DNA of 64,000 bases from Gonatopus flavifemur (taxonomy: Eukaryota; Arthropoda; Insecta; Hymenoptera; Dryinidae). The stretch's first letter is position 1; every line of letters starts with the position of its first letter. Location of the stretch: assembly GCA_018340375.1 (NCBI GenBank), contig JAFFJZ010000003.1, positions 1,922,001 through 1,986,000 of the forward strand, read 5' to 3'. Below are positions 19,059-29,392 of the stretch, in pieces. Under the pieces are notes generated by a model. It was given only the letters and a program-made list of their open reading frames with translations. It made no database searches and had not been told where the DNA came from. The translations under genes and the position numbers were made by a program.

Positions 19059-19252
19059 TACACTGGATAGTGCATAGCTCGCCAAGCGCGTTCCATTTAG
19101 AAGGCTATATACGTCGGTGGAATTGCCTCTACCCAACGGAATGTGATAGAATAAATCAATCCTGCGCAACTGTTGATGAGAAATATCAGCGGCACCTTGA
19201 TGGGAACCAAACTCGCATACGGAGAGGCTCTGCTATGCATTATCCAGTGTAG
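19059..19252. mobile_element. 194-bp MITE with intact terminal repeats
   Basis: TACACTGGATAGTGCATAGC at the left is mirrored by GCTATGCATTATCCAGTGTA at the right. The interior is shared with 3,203-3,434 and the left end with 7,108-7,172, giving at least three family members in this window. Confidence 0.75.
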
Positions 19253-19842
19253 ATTCTAGATCAGTGGAATAAAGTTGATAGGAACTGAGAAAAATTGTAG
19301 CGAAATATCGTACGTCGTACGCTTATTCTGTGTATTTTTGAAACAAGGACTTGAATTTGGAATTATCCACCTCGTACGCATTGGAGTGTTTATTCGACCT
19401 AAACTCTTGGAATCTCTCGACGCTGGACGTTGTAAAAGGAAAGAAGAGTTGTCGAAGGGAGCTTTTGGTGAATACTTCATATCACAGACGGTCTTTTAGA
19501 ACACTGACTGAATATCATATGATGCAATTTTCCCTTGTATCAACAACAAAGTTGGATGCGTCTCTGGTGATTTCGTGAACCCTCTTCTCTGGATTTTATG
19601 GCAAAATGTGGATGTCGATCAACGAGGTGTGCGGTCAACTCCTCGACTACGGAGTAAGCGAAAATTCATCAAACATCTCTCGTGCATTCCTTATTTCGCG
19701 AATATTTCTTCCACTTCCTCCGGGCAAGAATGTCGAATCTTGGAACCCAGCGTGGGAATCCATGCGTTAAGGAGTGGTTCAATTGACAAGAGCATAGGGA
19801 TGAGTACCGATACGAAAGCTGTGAGTTCCAACGGCAACGACA

Positions 19843-20400
19843 TCAAAGGAAGAAAAAATGAGAATCATTGCTATTTCTCAGTTTTTGTAATTCATCATCA
19901 ATTATAAAAACATGGCTGATGTTATTCACGTTGATTGGTAACTTGGATAGCTGAACACGAAGCGATTCGTGCCTCGTATGATTACATAAAAAGTATTCCA
20001 ACGACAGAATTGTAACGATGAAGAGTAGAAGGATTCTGGTAATCTTCAAGGTTTCATGGCTGTACTTGGAAGGAGAATTTGCCGGAGTCATCAGACGTTC
20101 TATCATCATTCCTCGAATACATTGACGAGACGTTCCGCAAGTGTTTGGTGACGAAAACCATCGAAGAATCTGATTTACACTCGAGATTTTCGAATCTTCG
20201 CAATCTGTATTAACCGACAAAATTCTCCACATGAGGACATTCACACCAGAAAGAGGTACTTTGGAACTTGCTTGCTGAGGAAACCTAATGTATGTATCAG
20301 TTTTAGAAATGCCCAGATAACGAGAGAACAACATTGATAAAGGAGGAAACGTCTCAAAAGCTGGACGTTTGAGGATCCTTTTTCTTTGATTCGCCGACAA
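19843..20400 (-). CDS. 185-codon open frame with one hydrophobic segment, unassigned
   Basis: The frame stays open for about 195 codons (upstream stop near 20,430), long for AT-rich noncoding DNA. It contains one likely membrane segment, ILLLFIVTILSLEYFLC, around residue 130, with hydrophilic flanks on both sides. There is no ATG at the start of the frame (a TTG lies at 20,400), so an internal Met or an upstream exon would be needed. I do not recognise the sequence. Chance is a real possibility because the opposite strand also has open frames here. Confidence 0.25.
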   Translation of the reverse strand: MSANQRKRILKRPAFETFPPLSMLFSRYLGISKTDTYIRFPQQASSKVPLSGVNVLMWRILSVNTDCEDSKISSVNQILRWFSSPNTCGTSRQCIRGMMIERLMTPANSPSKYSHETLKITRILLLFIVTILSLEYFLCNHTRHESLRVQLSKLPINVNNISHVFIIDDELQKLRNSNDSHFFFL

Positions 20401-21078
20401 CTTTCTGGACCGCTCAAGTTCTTTCTACATCCAACACTTGCTTCATGAATATTCTTTGGGACATGAAGATTGTCTATAAAGTGGTGGAAGGAGAAGATAC
20501 CAGTAGTTGTCTCATCGATGTTCGAAAGATGTTCTCATTCATTATCTCAGTCTGCGTACGATGTAACGATGTAACGCTTATTCCCCTGAGCGTTGAGAGG
20601 ATACATACTCACGCTAATTCCGTCTCAGAACTTTCTTGTCCTCACTTATACTGCCCTTATAATTTCTGTTAATCAACAATGTAAAGATGTGCGATTCAAA
20701 AGGTTCAATGAAACGAAACACAGTCCGAATAGGACATTGACAGAAATCCAACTTCATGAAGCGCATCAATATGTTTCAAAATCGAACAAAATTAAAGTGT
20801 CAATTGTAATTATATATAATTTATATATAATTTTGTAATTGTAGTCATAAGAAAGAATGATGTACGTGTGGAAGAGAATGTTGAAAATTATAATTGTCCG
20901 AACCAAGTCCGATTGCGAAATTGTTGTGAATAAAATATTGAATGTTAAATACTTTGTTATTAATATCCTTGACAAATCATGAAATAAATTTACATTCAAG
21001 ATTGAAGAAGAAGAAAGCTGTAAAATTGAGAAAATACACGCCCAGGAAAAAATCTAGAATAGAAAAGAATGGGAATTT

Positions 21079-21127
21079 CCAAGTTACTATTCTGTATTGA
21101 ATTCTAGTTACTATTCTGTATTGAATT
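21079..21127 (+). repeat. two-copy tandem duplication of 24 bp
   Basis: AGTTACTATTCTGTATTGAA occurs twice back to back in a simple tandem duplication. Downstream, an inverted pair (CCGAAACGTACGAAATTTTG at about 21,394 and CATCTCGTACGTTTCGACTG at about 21,631) is separated by about 215 bp. Confidence 0.6.
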
Positions 21128-21927
21128 TTCCTCATAGAAATGAGAATCTCTTATTCAATATCGTAAAGGTGATTCATTGACTATATAGAAGTTGTTGTTC
21201 TAAATTTTACATTGGAAAAATTGATTTTGAATTTGGAATAAGATTCGACCGTAGAATGGGTTAGAATAGAGGTGAATAGAATTTCTGTAAAATCAATCCC
21301 ATAACTCCAAAATTCGAACTCTTGAATCTCAATCCGATATTTTTTGCTGGGTGCATACTTCGTCATGTTTCTTCTCAAGGACTCTCAAAAGAAAGCCGAA
21401 ACGTACGAAATTTTGGTACAACTTCTTCCCGTAAAAGACGTGTGAAGCACAAATTTCCAATTTTTTCCATTTCACAACGGTGCTGAAATATTTTGACGAT
21501 TCAGGTTATAATTAAGAAATTTTATCTCAATATTTCAGAACGATAACGGAAGAAAAAATTCATATTCTTTATCATCGCGTATATTGGAATTTTGTAATTT
21601 TTACATGTTCTGTGCGAAAGTTTTACGCAACATCTCGTACGTTTCGACTGTTGTTCCAGGGCCCAAAATGTGCTTCCAAGTTGAGAATAGTAATTAGTTT
21701 CCGAAACAGTGCTATTCGCAAGGCTTCACTTGTGCTTTTATTAAAATTTCTTCTACTACCCCACGAAATATTTTCCCGATCTTATTCATATCAAGCTCAA
21801 GCTTTCGTAGTTGAAATCTTTCGTGTTTTCTCCTTTGATTTGGAAGAGAATAATATCAAACTTCAGCTCTCAATTTAACATAAGGCTATTCCGGAATCCA
21901 AATATTGTCAATCGTTCCAAACCTCAG

Positions 21928-22094
21928 GTACTAACCGATGATTATCCCAATGCGCTGAGTTCTTCGTTCCGTTTTGTCCACGACAACTTCTTTGGGCCAT
22001 CTTTCAAAAAACCTCCCTTCGTCTCAGAAATACAAGAATTGAAAGAGGAATGGATCCCTGCTGCTATTGAAACTATTATCGACGAAACGAGAAG
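21928..22094 (+). CDS. orphan exon-like segment, product unknown
   Basis: The segment is bounded by a possible acceptor (TTCCAAACCTCAG) and a consensus donor (GAGAAG|GTGAGT at 22,094). Read in phase 0 from the boundary it gives VLTDDYPNALSSSFRFVHDN, then FFGPSFKKPPFVSEIQELKE and a tail ending IIDETRR, with codon use unlike its AT-rich surroundings. I do not recognise it. It shares a sparse pattern (F..F..KP.VS.I.EL..E.I) with the open segment at 24,896-25,174, which may or may not be meaningful. No matching flanking exons were identified, so it may be a relic. Confidence 0.35.
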
Positions 22095-24057
22095 GTGAGT
22101 CCATATTTTATGTCTGTTCGTTTATCTTTGGCAAACTTTTATTCAAGTTGCAAACGATCTGGGCCGAGGATGCGCAACATCACCCCCTAGTAAAAATGAT
22201 TCGTATATGATCCATATATAAATCATTCATGGCAAATATATGACAACATAAAATTCATGTATGATCATCCAATCTATATATAGCATCCCATACGGCACAA
22301 ATGTCCCTGCAAAGAGCTCCCGTTATGACAGTAAACATGAATTCATCATAAATAGTTTAAATTCAAAATGAACTCTTGATAAAGAACGGCGACTGTTCAA
22401 GAAGTTTTTGTGAATTCAAAATGATCATGATTCTTGTCGGGTCTTTGAGATTTTGTACGGTTTTTGTCCTGAAATCTGTATGAATTTGTACGGCTTTCGA
22501 AACAGAGTAATTCGGTGATCATTTCTCAAACCCTCATTGTGAATTCTTAAATCTCTCCTAACTGTATAACATCAGTTTTTTAGTCCTTACAAGATGTTAG
22601 AGCACCCGCTCTAGTTTTTCCTAAATTCACTTGACAGTTAAATTTGAATCTCAACAGATTCAACTTCCTTCACAGAATACTATCCACGTCCAAAGTCCAA
22701 CACAGAATTTGAATTGAACTTAACGGTTGTTCATCTCAGGAAAATTTGTATCCCAGCCAAATGAGTATGACTTTATAGGTTTCAAACTTCTCGGTCTATA
22801 CGTGGACGATGTGAATTCAAAACAATACCAAGATTATGCCATTATATTTATACAATTTTTCGTCAGGGATGGAAATAAATTACTCATTCTCAAACACTTA
22901 TGTAGTTTTTATTTCATCATCTTCAATGGGAAAATGAACGGAACAGCATTATTCCATCACGATTCACTCTCCCTTGAAAAGTCAACATAACATACAATAT
23001 AAATCTTAATCGCAAAATTATATCATCGATACGAAACTTCGCATTCAATTTCAACAGAGTATAATAGTTACAGTTTTGAGATGAAATATTGACTCGACAA
23101 AAACATATTGAAATAATCGTGAAGGATTAGCCGGATTACTGCACAACTTGAATATTAAAAATATGATTTATAAAAGAATTTAGTCGCTTTAAAATCTATC
23201 GCATATACAGATTTGATTCAACCGGAATTGAAGTCAATTGCACGGCGTGAATGAAAAAAGAGCGTGACGAATATCGAAGAACAAGGTGAGAGCCCCTATA
23301 CCCGATCAGTCCTTTCATTCCAGGTTTTTGTAGTCGAGTTGTGCAAAATCTCTAAAACTTCTAGCTAAATTTTTTCGTAAATTCATGTAATAATGAAAAT
23401 GATCAGGTATATGGTCTCTTACCTCATCTATACAACTATGTGCTGCTAAAGTTTGAATCCTTTATAGAAACAGAACGAAAATTTAGACCGAAGAGATTGA
23501 TGAAGAATTTTGGGTCTCTAATAATTGAGCATTTCGTTATTTGATTATTCATCAGTATCAATAAACGATTCGAACTTCAGCAATCAACTTCACACATTAC
23601 GGAATTATAAATGTAGGAATATGATTGATTTTTCTCCGACAAGTAGATCTGATTCGCCGATGAGATTTTAGGTTGAAAACATGGAATATATCATTTTACG
23701 CATGTTTTGAACCACTCACGGGGGCAGAGGGGGGGGGGGCTGAATGTATACAACGTGGCAACAAAAATTATGAAATTAACATACCACGATACGTCGTTTT
23801 CACCTGAAAAATCAAGTACCGAGAGATCTTACTGAATACCCGCCAAGCGCGGATTGAGGCCTCTGGGGAGCCTCTGTTAATTCCCACCTCCATGGTACAG
23901 ATCATCCTGAACTGTATTTATAGTTGGAATTAGATTTTCATTACACGTAATACTTCTAATTAGGCGGAATAAACCTTGAACCTCCGAATAAATCTATTGG
24001 ATTCGAATTATCGATGATCTTTTGTTTGTACGCAATTATTCACATGCATCTTCTTGA
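22095..24057. other. AT-rich noncoding stretch
   Basis: No gene, motif or repeat family member was recognised. It contains a ten-base G run near 23,732. Confidence 0.45.
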
Positions 24058-24178
24058 GCATTCTTCTCAAGAGAATACCACAGGGTACTATTCGAGCACG
24101 GTCTTTTTTTCATCAAGTTGATTTTCAAGTAATTTGTGGGATTGTGCGAATACCTGTGGTATCCTCTCGAAGAAATGG
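24058..24178. mobile_element. MITE-like hairpin of about 120 bp
   Basis: GAGAATACCACAGGGTACTA with TTCGAGCACG is mirrored by TTGTGCGAATACCTGTGGTATCCTCTC. A partial relative of the arm (ACCATTCGAGCACG) lies near 24,571. Confidence 0.6.
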
Positions 24179-24895
24179 TAGCTCAAGGTAAGGAAACATT
24201 CTCGTGGGTTTTTGCAATATTGTTTCAAGGGAAAATATGACAGTGAATACATTTTTCAAATGTTCATTAACCCTCCGGCACTATCGCGCTATGAATGTGG
24301 CGCCGGTTTTCAATTTCTGAAATCTCAATAAACGATCAACCATCCCCGATATTATTAGGACCAGTTAGTTATGATTTCTAATATATTCCAGAAGAATAAT
24401 GGAAAATAAAATTGATCTCGATATGACTTGAGCAAGGACGGGTTGAATATATCAAGAAACATCGAGGGACCCAACCCAATCCCTGAGAACATGAAGACTT
24501 GGAAGATGATTCAGACCGAAATGTTGAGAACTTACGATTCTCCTGTTCATTAAAAGGGTACGTGCTTACCATTCGAGCACGTGTTTTATCGCGACCAAAT
24601 TATTATATGATCGTCGAACGGTCTAGCCAGACATATGCATAAAATCGAAAACGCGTCTATTTTTATATCAAAACTGAACGGATCGAGGAGAAGAATCCAT
24701 GGATTGAATTTGGATAAATGATTGCTGAACGAGTCTCAACATTGACAATTGACGAATCTACGAGAAGAATAAATCCAGGGAAAGATTTCGAGTATTCTTC
24801 CACGCTATCAACGCGAACTGTTGGACCAAGAACCTCACTTCTCACTCCCTATACATCATTCTTTCGATAGTGTCTGAGAAAAATCGTGATCTCTC

Positions 24896-25174
24896 TTGTA
24901 CATGTTTTGTACTTTTGGCAATTGGGAGTCATCTTCCCTGATAAGATCCAGCTTCGAGGGCTTTATTGAGAAGCCTGTTGTATCCGTGATACATGAGCTC
25001 TACTCGGAGAGAATCCAGTACCTCCGCCTCGGCTCGGTAGAGATGAAAGCTCTCCGTGGCTTTGCCGCTGAGGACTCTGATGAAGAATCCTCTGAGGTCC
25101 CGGAAGACGACCACGGAAGCCTGATATATCGCGTCGAGCAGAATTATTCTATATTCATGATATTATGTTTATAG
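24896..25174 (+). CDS. orphan open segment, acidic, product unknown
   Basis: A 92-codon open frame in a distinctly GC-richer island (about 24,930-25,130). It reads FEGFIEKPVVSVIHELYSER, then a leucine/arginine-rich stretch and a strongly acidic tract (EDSDEESSEVPEDDHG). The open part may be one exon, but the bordering splice sites are weak. No family is recognised. The opposite strand is also open for 61 codons. Confidence 0.3.
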   Translation: MYMFCTFGNWESSSLIRSSFEGFIEKPVVSVIHELYSERIQYLRLGSVEMKALRGFAAEDSDEESSEVPEDDHGSLIYRVEQNYSIFMILCL

Positions 25175-26095
25175 GATTAAAAGTCACTAACAAGTACTAC
25201 ATTTGAGTGAATTTTAAGGAAGATGGAGGAGGTGAAAATTTTTCAGCTAGTACGCTTGAGAAATTTTGCCCCATAGACGGCGTTTGGAGACAGCTGAACG
25301 AAGCTTTGCAGAGAAGATGGGACAGGGTTCAGCTGTGCTCACCCTGGCAAAGTTCATATAATGTTTCTTTCCTATTTTTATCACGATCATTTCGAATTCA
25401 ATTTCGATAAAATTGGAAAGAATTTGTATTAGCTTGGTGAGGAAGATCATACCAAGGTGAATTATTCGAAATCAAGAATTCATGAGATTTATATTTTCAT
25501 ACTCGCGTTTCATTTTCCTCCCAAAAATTACGAAGAATAAGAGATATTACCGAGTTCGATTTTGTGTAATTCTCCCATATGGAATTAATTAATAATGAAA
25601 CCTACTTTATGTAGAGGGCATTCAATTTGGTACCACGATATGAAATGTTGAAGCAATTTCAAAAATCGAGACATTCCGAGTGGGGAAACCTACGAAGCCA
25701 AACGCACGATCCACCACTTCGAAGAATACTACAAGAAAGGAGTGTCATCCGCGGTATTGGAGAGCCGGAAATCGTGATTCGAGCATACAGTGGCGGTAAT
25801 AGTCTTCTCGCAGCGCAGGGACGACATAAATCCTACGCTGGGAACTACATATTTAGTATATTTATATGAAACCTACTTATTGTGGATTATTCTCAAAATG
25901 GAGCGAATTCGATAGTCTCAATGTGTCGATGCAAAAATATCCCAAAATTGATTCCCGAAGACGAGCCAGTCAGGAGTTTTTGGGACATTGAGGATCTACC
26001 GTCAAAATCGAAGAAAGATGTTACCTAACGACGGTTTCCTTCAAATTGGCCACGGAACGCGGGCTTACTGAGAAGACCCTCGCCCTAACGGATGA

Positions 26096-26467
26096 GAAGA
26101 TTCAACAGCGGCGCCTCAGAGCAGAACCTGCCCTCGCCTTTTCAGGGGTGTGTTTGATAACATCACCGACTGGAACGAGGACATGGAACTGCACGCGTAC
26201 TTGGAGTCCGTTCGTCGACGACGAGAAGCCGACGAACGAAAGAGGACTATCACGTTCGCAGACGCCTTCCGCTCCAATCCCGTTATTGTGGATTTGGATC
26301 GAGCCGGGTCCTGTCGCAGGGCGGCGGACGCTCTCGTTGGTTTAACCAAACGAGAGGCTCTACGAAAGGATAGCATGTTGCTTCAGGCAACATTTGCTGA
26401 AGTCGTTCGGGGTGCCAAGTCCCTGAACTACAAGCGCAAATCTTCCTCTCTCTCACACAAGTTATAA
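26096..26467 (+). CDS. charged open segment in a GC-rich island, product unknown
   Basis: The frame is open for 123 codons after a stop at 26,093. A good acceptor (CCTCGCCTTTTCAG) at 26,145 suggests an exon starting with GGTGTTTGATAAC. The product would be highly charged, reading NITDWNEDMELHAYLESVRR, then a basic region, TFADAFRSNPVIVDLDRAGS and a lysine-rich end KSLNYKRKSSSLSHKL. GC content is clearly above neighbouring DNA. No ATG opens the frame, so an upstream exon would be required. No family is recognised. Confidence 0.3.
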   Translation, partial: EDSTAAPQSRTCPRLFRGVFDNITDWNEDMELHAYLESVRRRREADERKRTITFADAFRSNPVIVDLDRAGSCRRAADALVGLTKREALRKDSMLLQATFAEVVRGAKSLNYKRKSSSLSHKL

Positions 26468-27254
26468 TTTCTGGTGAGATTCGTATTAAATTGTGAACAT
26501 TCGATTGGCCTACCCTGTGTAAACTCTTGGTTTTCATTTGAGAAATACAGGGCCCTACGCCACGAACTTCCGAATTTTACTTCTCTATACAAGTTTATTC
26601 CTCCCCTTTCCACAAACAGTTCTTTTCACATCATACTGAAGGTGCAAAGTAACAGTGTATTCTCTTATTACCGCTTAAAACGCAAGCGGGGCCCACATAC
26701 TCTCTCGATCGAGCCACTCCGGTAGAGGAAGTTTTCAAAATTTAAATCAAAACGAGGTTTCCTCATTGAAACTCGAAATCTCGTTTTGTAACAAAGACAA
26801 CATTTTTCTCGATAGAAAAGTGAGGTTGAGGTGATAAATTCTTGCAATTTTTTTTTCTTTGAGTATCGTTATTGTTGATGATCGTATAAAGATCGTACTG
26901 TCAAGAAATCTGTTGAAGCCCTCCTCCTAGCAAGGTCCGTTTATCCCCTCATCTTCAGGAATAGAGAAATCATACCCTGACAAACCAAATACTCATCGAT
27001 CATTCACGTTGAATCAATTCGTGATTCGATATAGTATGGTCGTTTTTAGAGTAAAAGTTGTAAAGTTGTACAGATATTCCTGCAGAGAATATGAAATTCG
27101 TTTTTTTTTTAAAGCTCTTTATTGAATTGATCAGTATTTTGCAATTGTTTCAAAATACCGAAGCAACTGTTGAAAGATATTTCCCGATAGACGGGATTTT
27201 TCACATGTGAAAAATACTTTGGTGCGTGACAAGGAATGGATTATCACGATCGGA

Positions 27255-27358
27255 TGGTCCAGCATTGCCCTCACAACATGAGAAAGTTCCAAACATACTT
27301 GAACGATTTTGAAAGGTTTTAAAAACCTCCGAGTGCTGTGAGGGTGAGCATTGCTCGT
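27255..27358. repeat. imperfect inverted repeat
   Basis: CAGCATTGCCCTCACAACAT pairs with GTGCTGTGAGGGTGAGCATTG around a centre containing AGGTTTTAAAAACCT. A perfect 18-bp palindrome, TTTTTCACATGTGAAAAA, lies nearby at 27,197-27,214. Confidence 0.5.
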
Positions 27359-28662
27359 CGAAAAATTTCTGATCGAAATAATAATTTCACATATGGCTTC
27401 CGAATGAATACGGTTAACCAATGTATGAGATTAGATAAAATTGAAGCCTACTTAATGTGAAGAATTTTCAAATTCGTAATCAAATGATGGTTCAAAGCAT
27501 GAAGAATAATCGTCGCAACCGATTCCATGTGCTTTTATCATTCGATACAATTATGAAATCCAATTGGACACGATTTTGAATATTGACAGAGACAAATTAC
27601 GCATCATGTGAAGAGAAAACGAATATATATATATACTATATGTTTTATGCCTTCCTTCTATCATTCAAAGTTCCGTCTATATTATCGGTGGGGAAGACGG
27701 GAACGGGAAGGCTTCCGTTCGGAGCTTCAGACAATGAGCTTTGGAACGTATTTCCACCATGTTACAATCATCATCATTGAATGCAATTGAATCCGATGAG
27801 TGTGAATAAATTGATGAAGCCTACTTATTGGTAATCATTTCCAAAACTAGACAATTCACATGTCCTATGAATTGGACAGGAATGAAAAATTCAAACGAGC
27901 TTATTCAAACTCTTTAAATTCAAACGCGTTTGAAGAACCAAGTTATGAAATTCGATTTTTCATTCTCTTGTTTCTTCAATCAATTAATTAGTGAAATTCA
28001 ATTAAATCGAGATCATTTTCAGAATCGAATAACCTCTTTCGATGCTGATTTTGAATAAATTCAGTAATCCAAAACATTTGGAGTGCATGAAAAAATAGTT
28101 CAACGATGTTATGAAAATGGTGGGAAATTACATGCACTTCACCTTACATGAATTATTATTAAAATAAAAGGATCTTTAAATATCACTCACTCGATATTCG
28201 ATCGTCGGTGACGAATCAAAAGGTCGAAAGAAGACTTGGTAAAACCTATTTTCTCTGCGACGTTTTCTCAGAGTTTAAGAGTCAATTTTCATTATCAGTA
28301 TCAATCTGACTGTTACATTTCATTCCGTAACTTCAGCTTTTTTTCCATTGTTTTTCTTCTTTGTTGAAAATTTATTCACGAAACAAAATATTTCATGTGG
28401 TTTCTTGGAAAAAATATCAGTATTTTGATTCGAAATCGAACGAGTGAATCCTTTTTGGTAATCATAAAAAAAGAAAGAGATAAATACAGCCTACTTTATA
28501 TGAATAATTTTCGAAACAATTTTTAACAAGTAAAAATAATGCTACATACGATGTGCCGAAATATCTTCAACATCTTGAATCGAATTGTATTTTCAATGAA
28601 TATTCATGTCATTGTGTACAATTGATTCGATTGACCGAAATGAAGAATTTGTAATCAATAAA

Positions 28663-28815
28663 TAAAGACAGTGATACTGGAAGGAGCATTGGTTAAATTT
28701 TCCATAGGATGGAAAAAGATTTGTTTCATCAGAGAGAAGTGTCAGATGAAATGCTTTTTCCTCTCGCACATCTCTCTCTGACGAAACATTTTTGATGGTG
28801 CTCATTCCAGTGTAT
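28663..28815. mobile_element. MITE related to the element nested in LRGUK
   Basis: The right end CTCATTCCAGTGTATTACAGGGTTCATTTCAG resembles CACATTCCAGTATATTATAGAGTTCACTG at 11,240-11,268. The left part GATACTGGAAGGAGCATTGG is the partly conserved inverted end. Inner arms TTTCATCAGAGAGAAGTGTC and CTCTCTCTGACGAAAC pair. Confidence 0.5.
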
Positions 28816-29229
28816 TACAGGGTTCATTTCAGATTATAGAATGTACAGTTCCTGAGCATTTGTCACATCTGACAAAAATTTATTCACAGAAGATTTTCAA
28901 CTCGTAGAGAAGCACTGAGGAACAGAAACAGAGAAAAAGACATTCTGTTCAGAAAATTCTATGAGCAAATTGCATCATATGTGAATGTTTGCATTGATTC
29001 ATCGATGAAACAAATCAAGAGACGTTTAGAAAAAACCTGTGGACAAGCTTTTTCCGGAGGTTCAAGGTTTCAATTCTTCCGTTCCTATCTATTCTAAAAT
29101 GTTCATCAGCAATTATTGTTGAACTTCCAACGCGTGTTCCAATGAGAATTATAAATTTTTTACCTCCCGTAAGTTTAGACTTTCATCTATAATTAAACCC
29201 CCTCCTGCCGTAATCACTGCAGTACATCA

Positions 29230-29392
29230 CGATGTACTGCTGACCTTCGTTAAAAACCCGGACACGCTACCAGAGTAGTCGAGAGAACAAAGACTATCCG
29301 GGCGACAAAAATTGTCCACATCGAGACGGTGAGGGAAAGGTAGATGCTGTACTGCCGGCCTTCGTTGAACACTCGGACACTACCAGAGTAAT
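29230..29392 (+). repeat. two-copy direct repeat of about 50 bp
   Basis: GATGTACTGCTGACCTTCGT, continuing through CGGACACGCTACCAGAGTA, recurs about 112 bp downstream as GCTGTACTGCCGGCCTTCGT continuing through CGGACACTACCAGAGTA. The pair is GC-richer than its surroundings. Nature unknown. Confidence 0.55.

Larger units (their letters stand above)
25595..28520 (+). repeat. motif B: dispersed short repeat, five same-strand copies
   Basis: Copies start at 25,595, 25,866, 27,441, 27,814 and 28,484 and follow GAAGCCTACTTATTGTGAAG with an AATTTTCAAA-like tail. Three begin with ATG (ATGAAA or ATGAAG). A partial tail (GGTGAATTATTCGAAATC) occurs near 25,457. All are on the plus strand. Motif B resembles motif A in the ATGAAG start and a GAATTYTC-like end, so the two may be diverged subfamilies. 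Translated, most copies stop within a few codons; the 25,866 copy gives 41 codons beginning MKPTYCGLFSKWSEF. Confidence 0.5.

Noticed and set aside
24896..26467. Endogenous viral or polydnavirus-derived segment
   Set aside because: No recognisable viral domain and no boundary repeats of the expected type.
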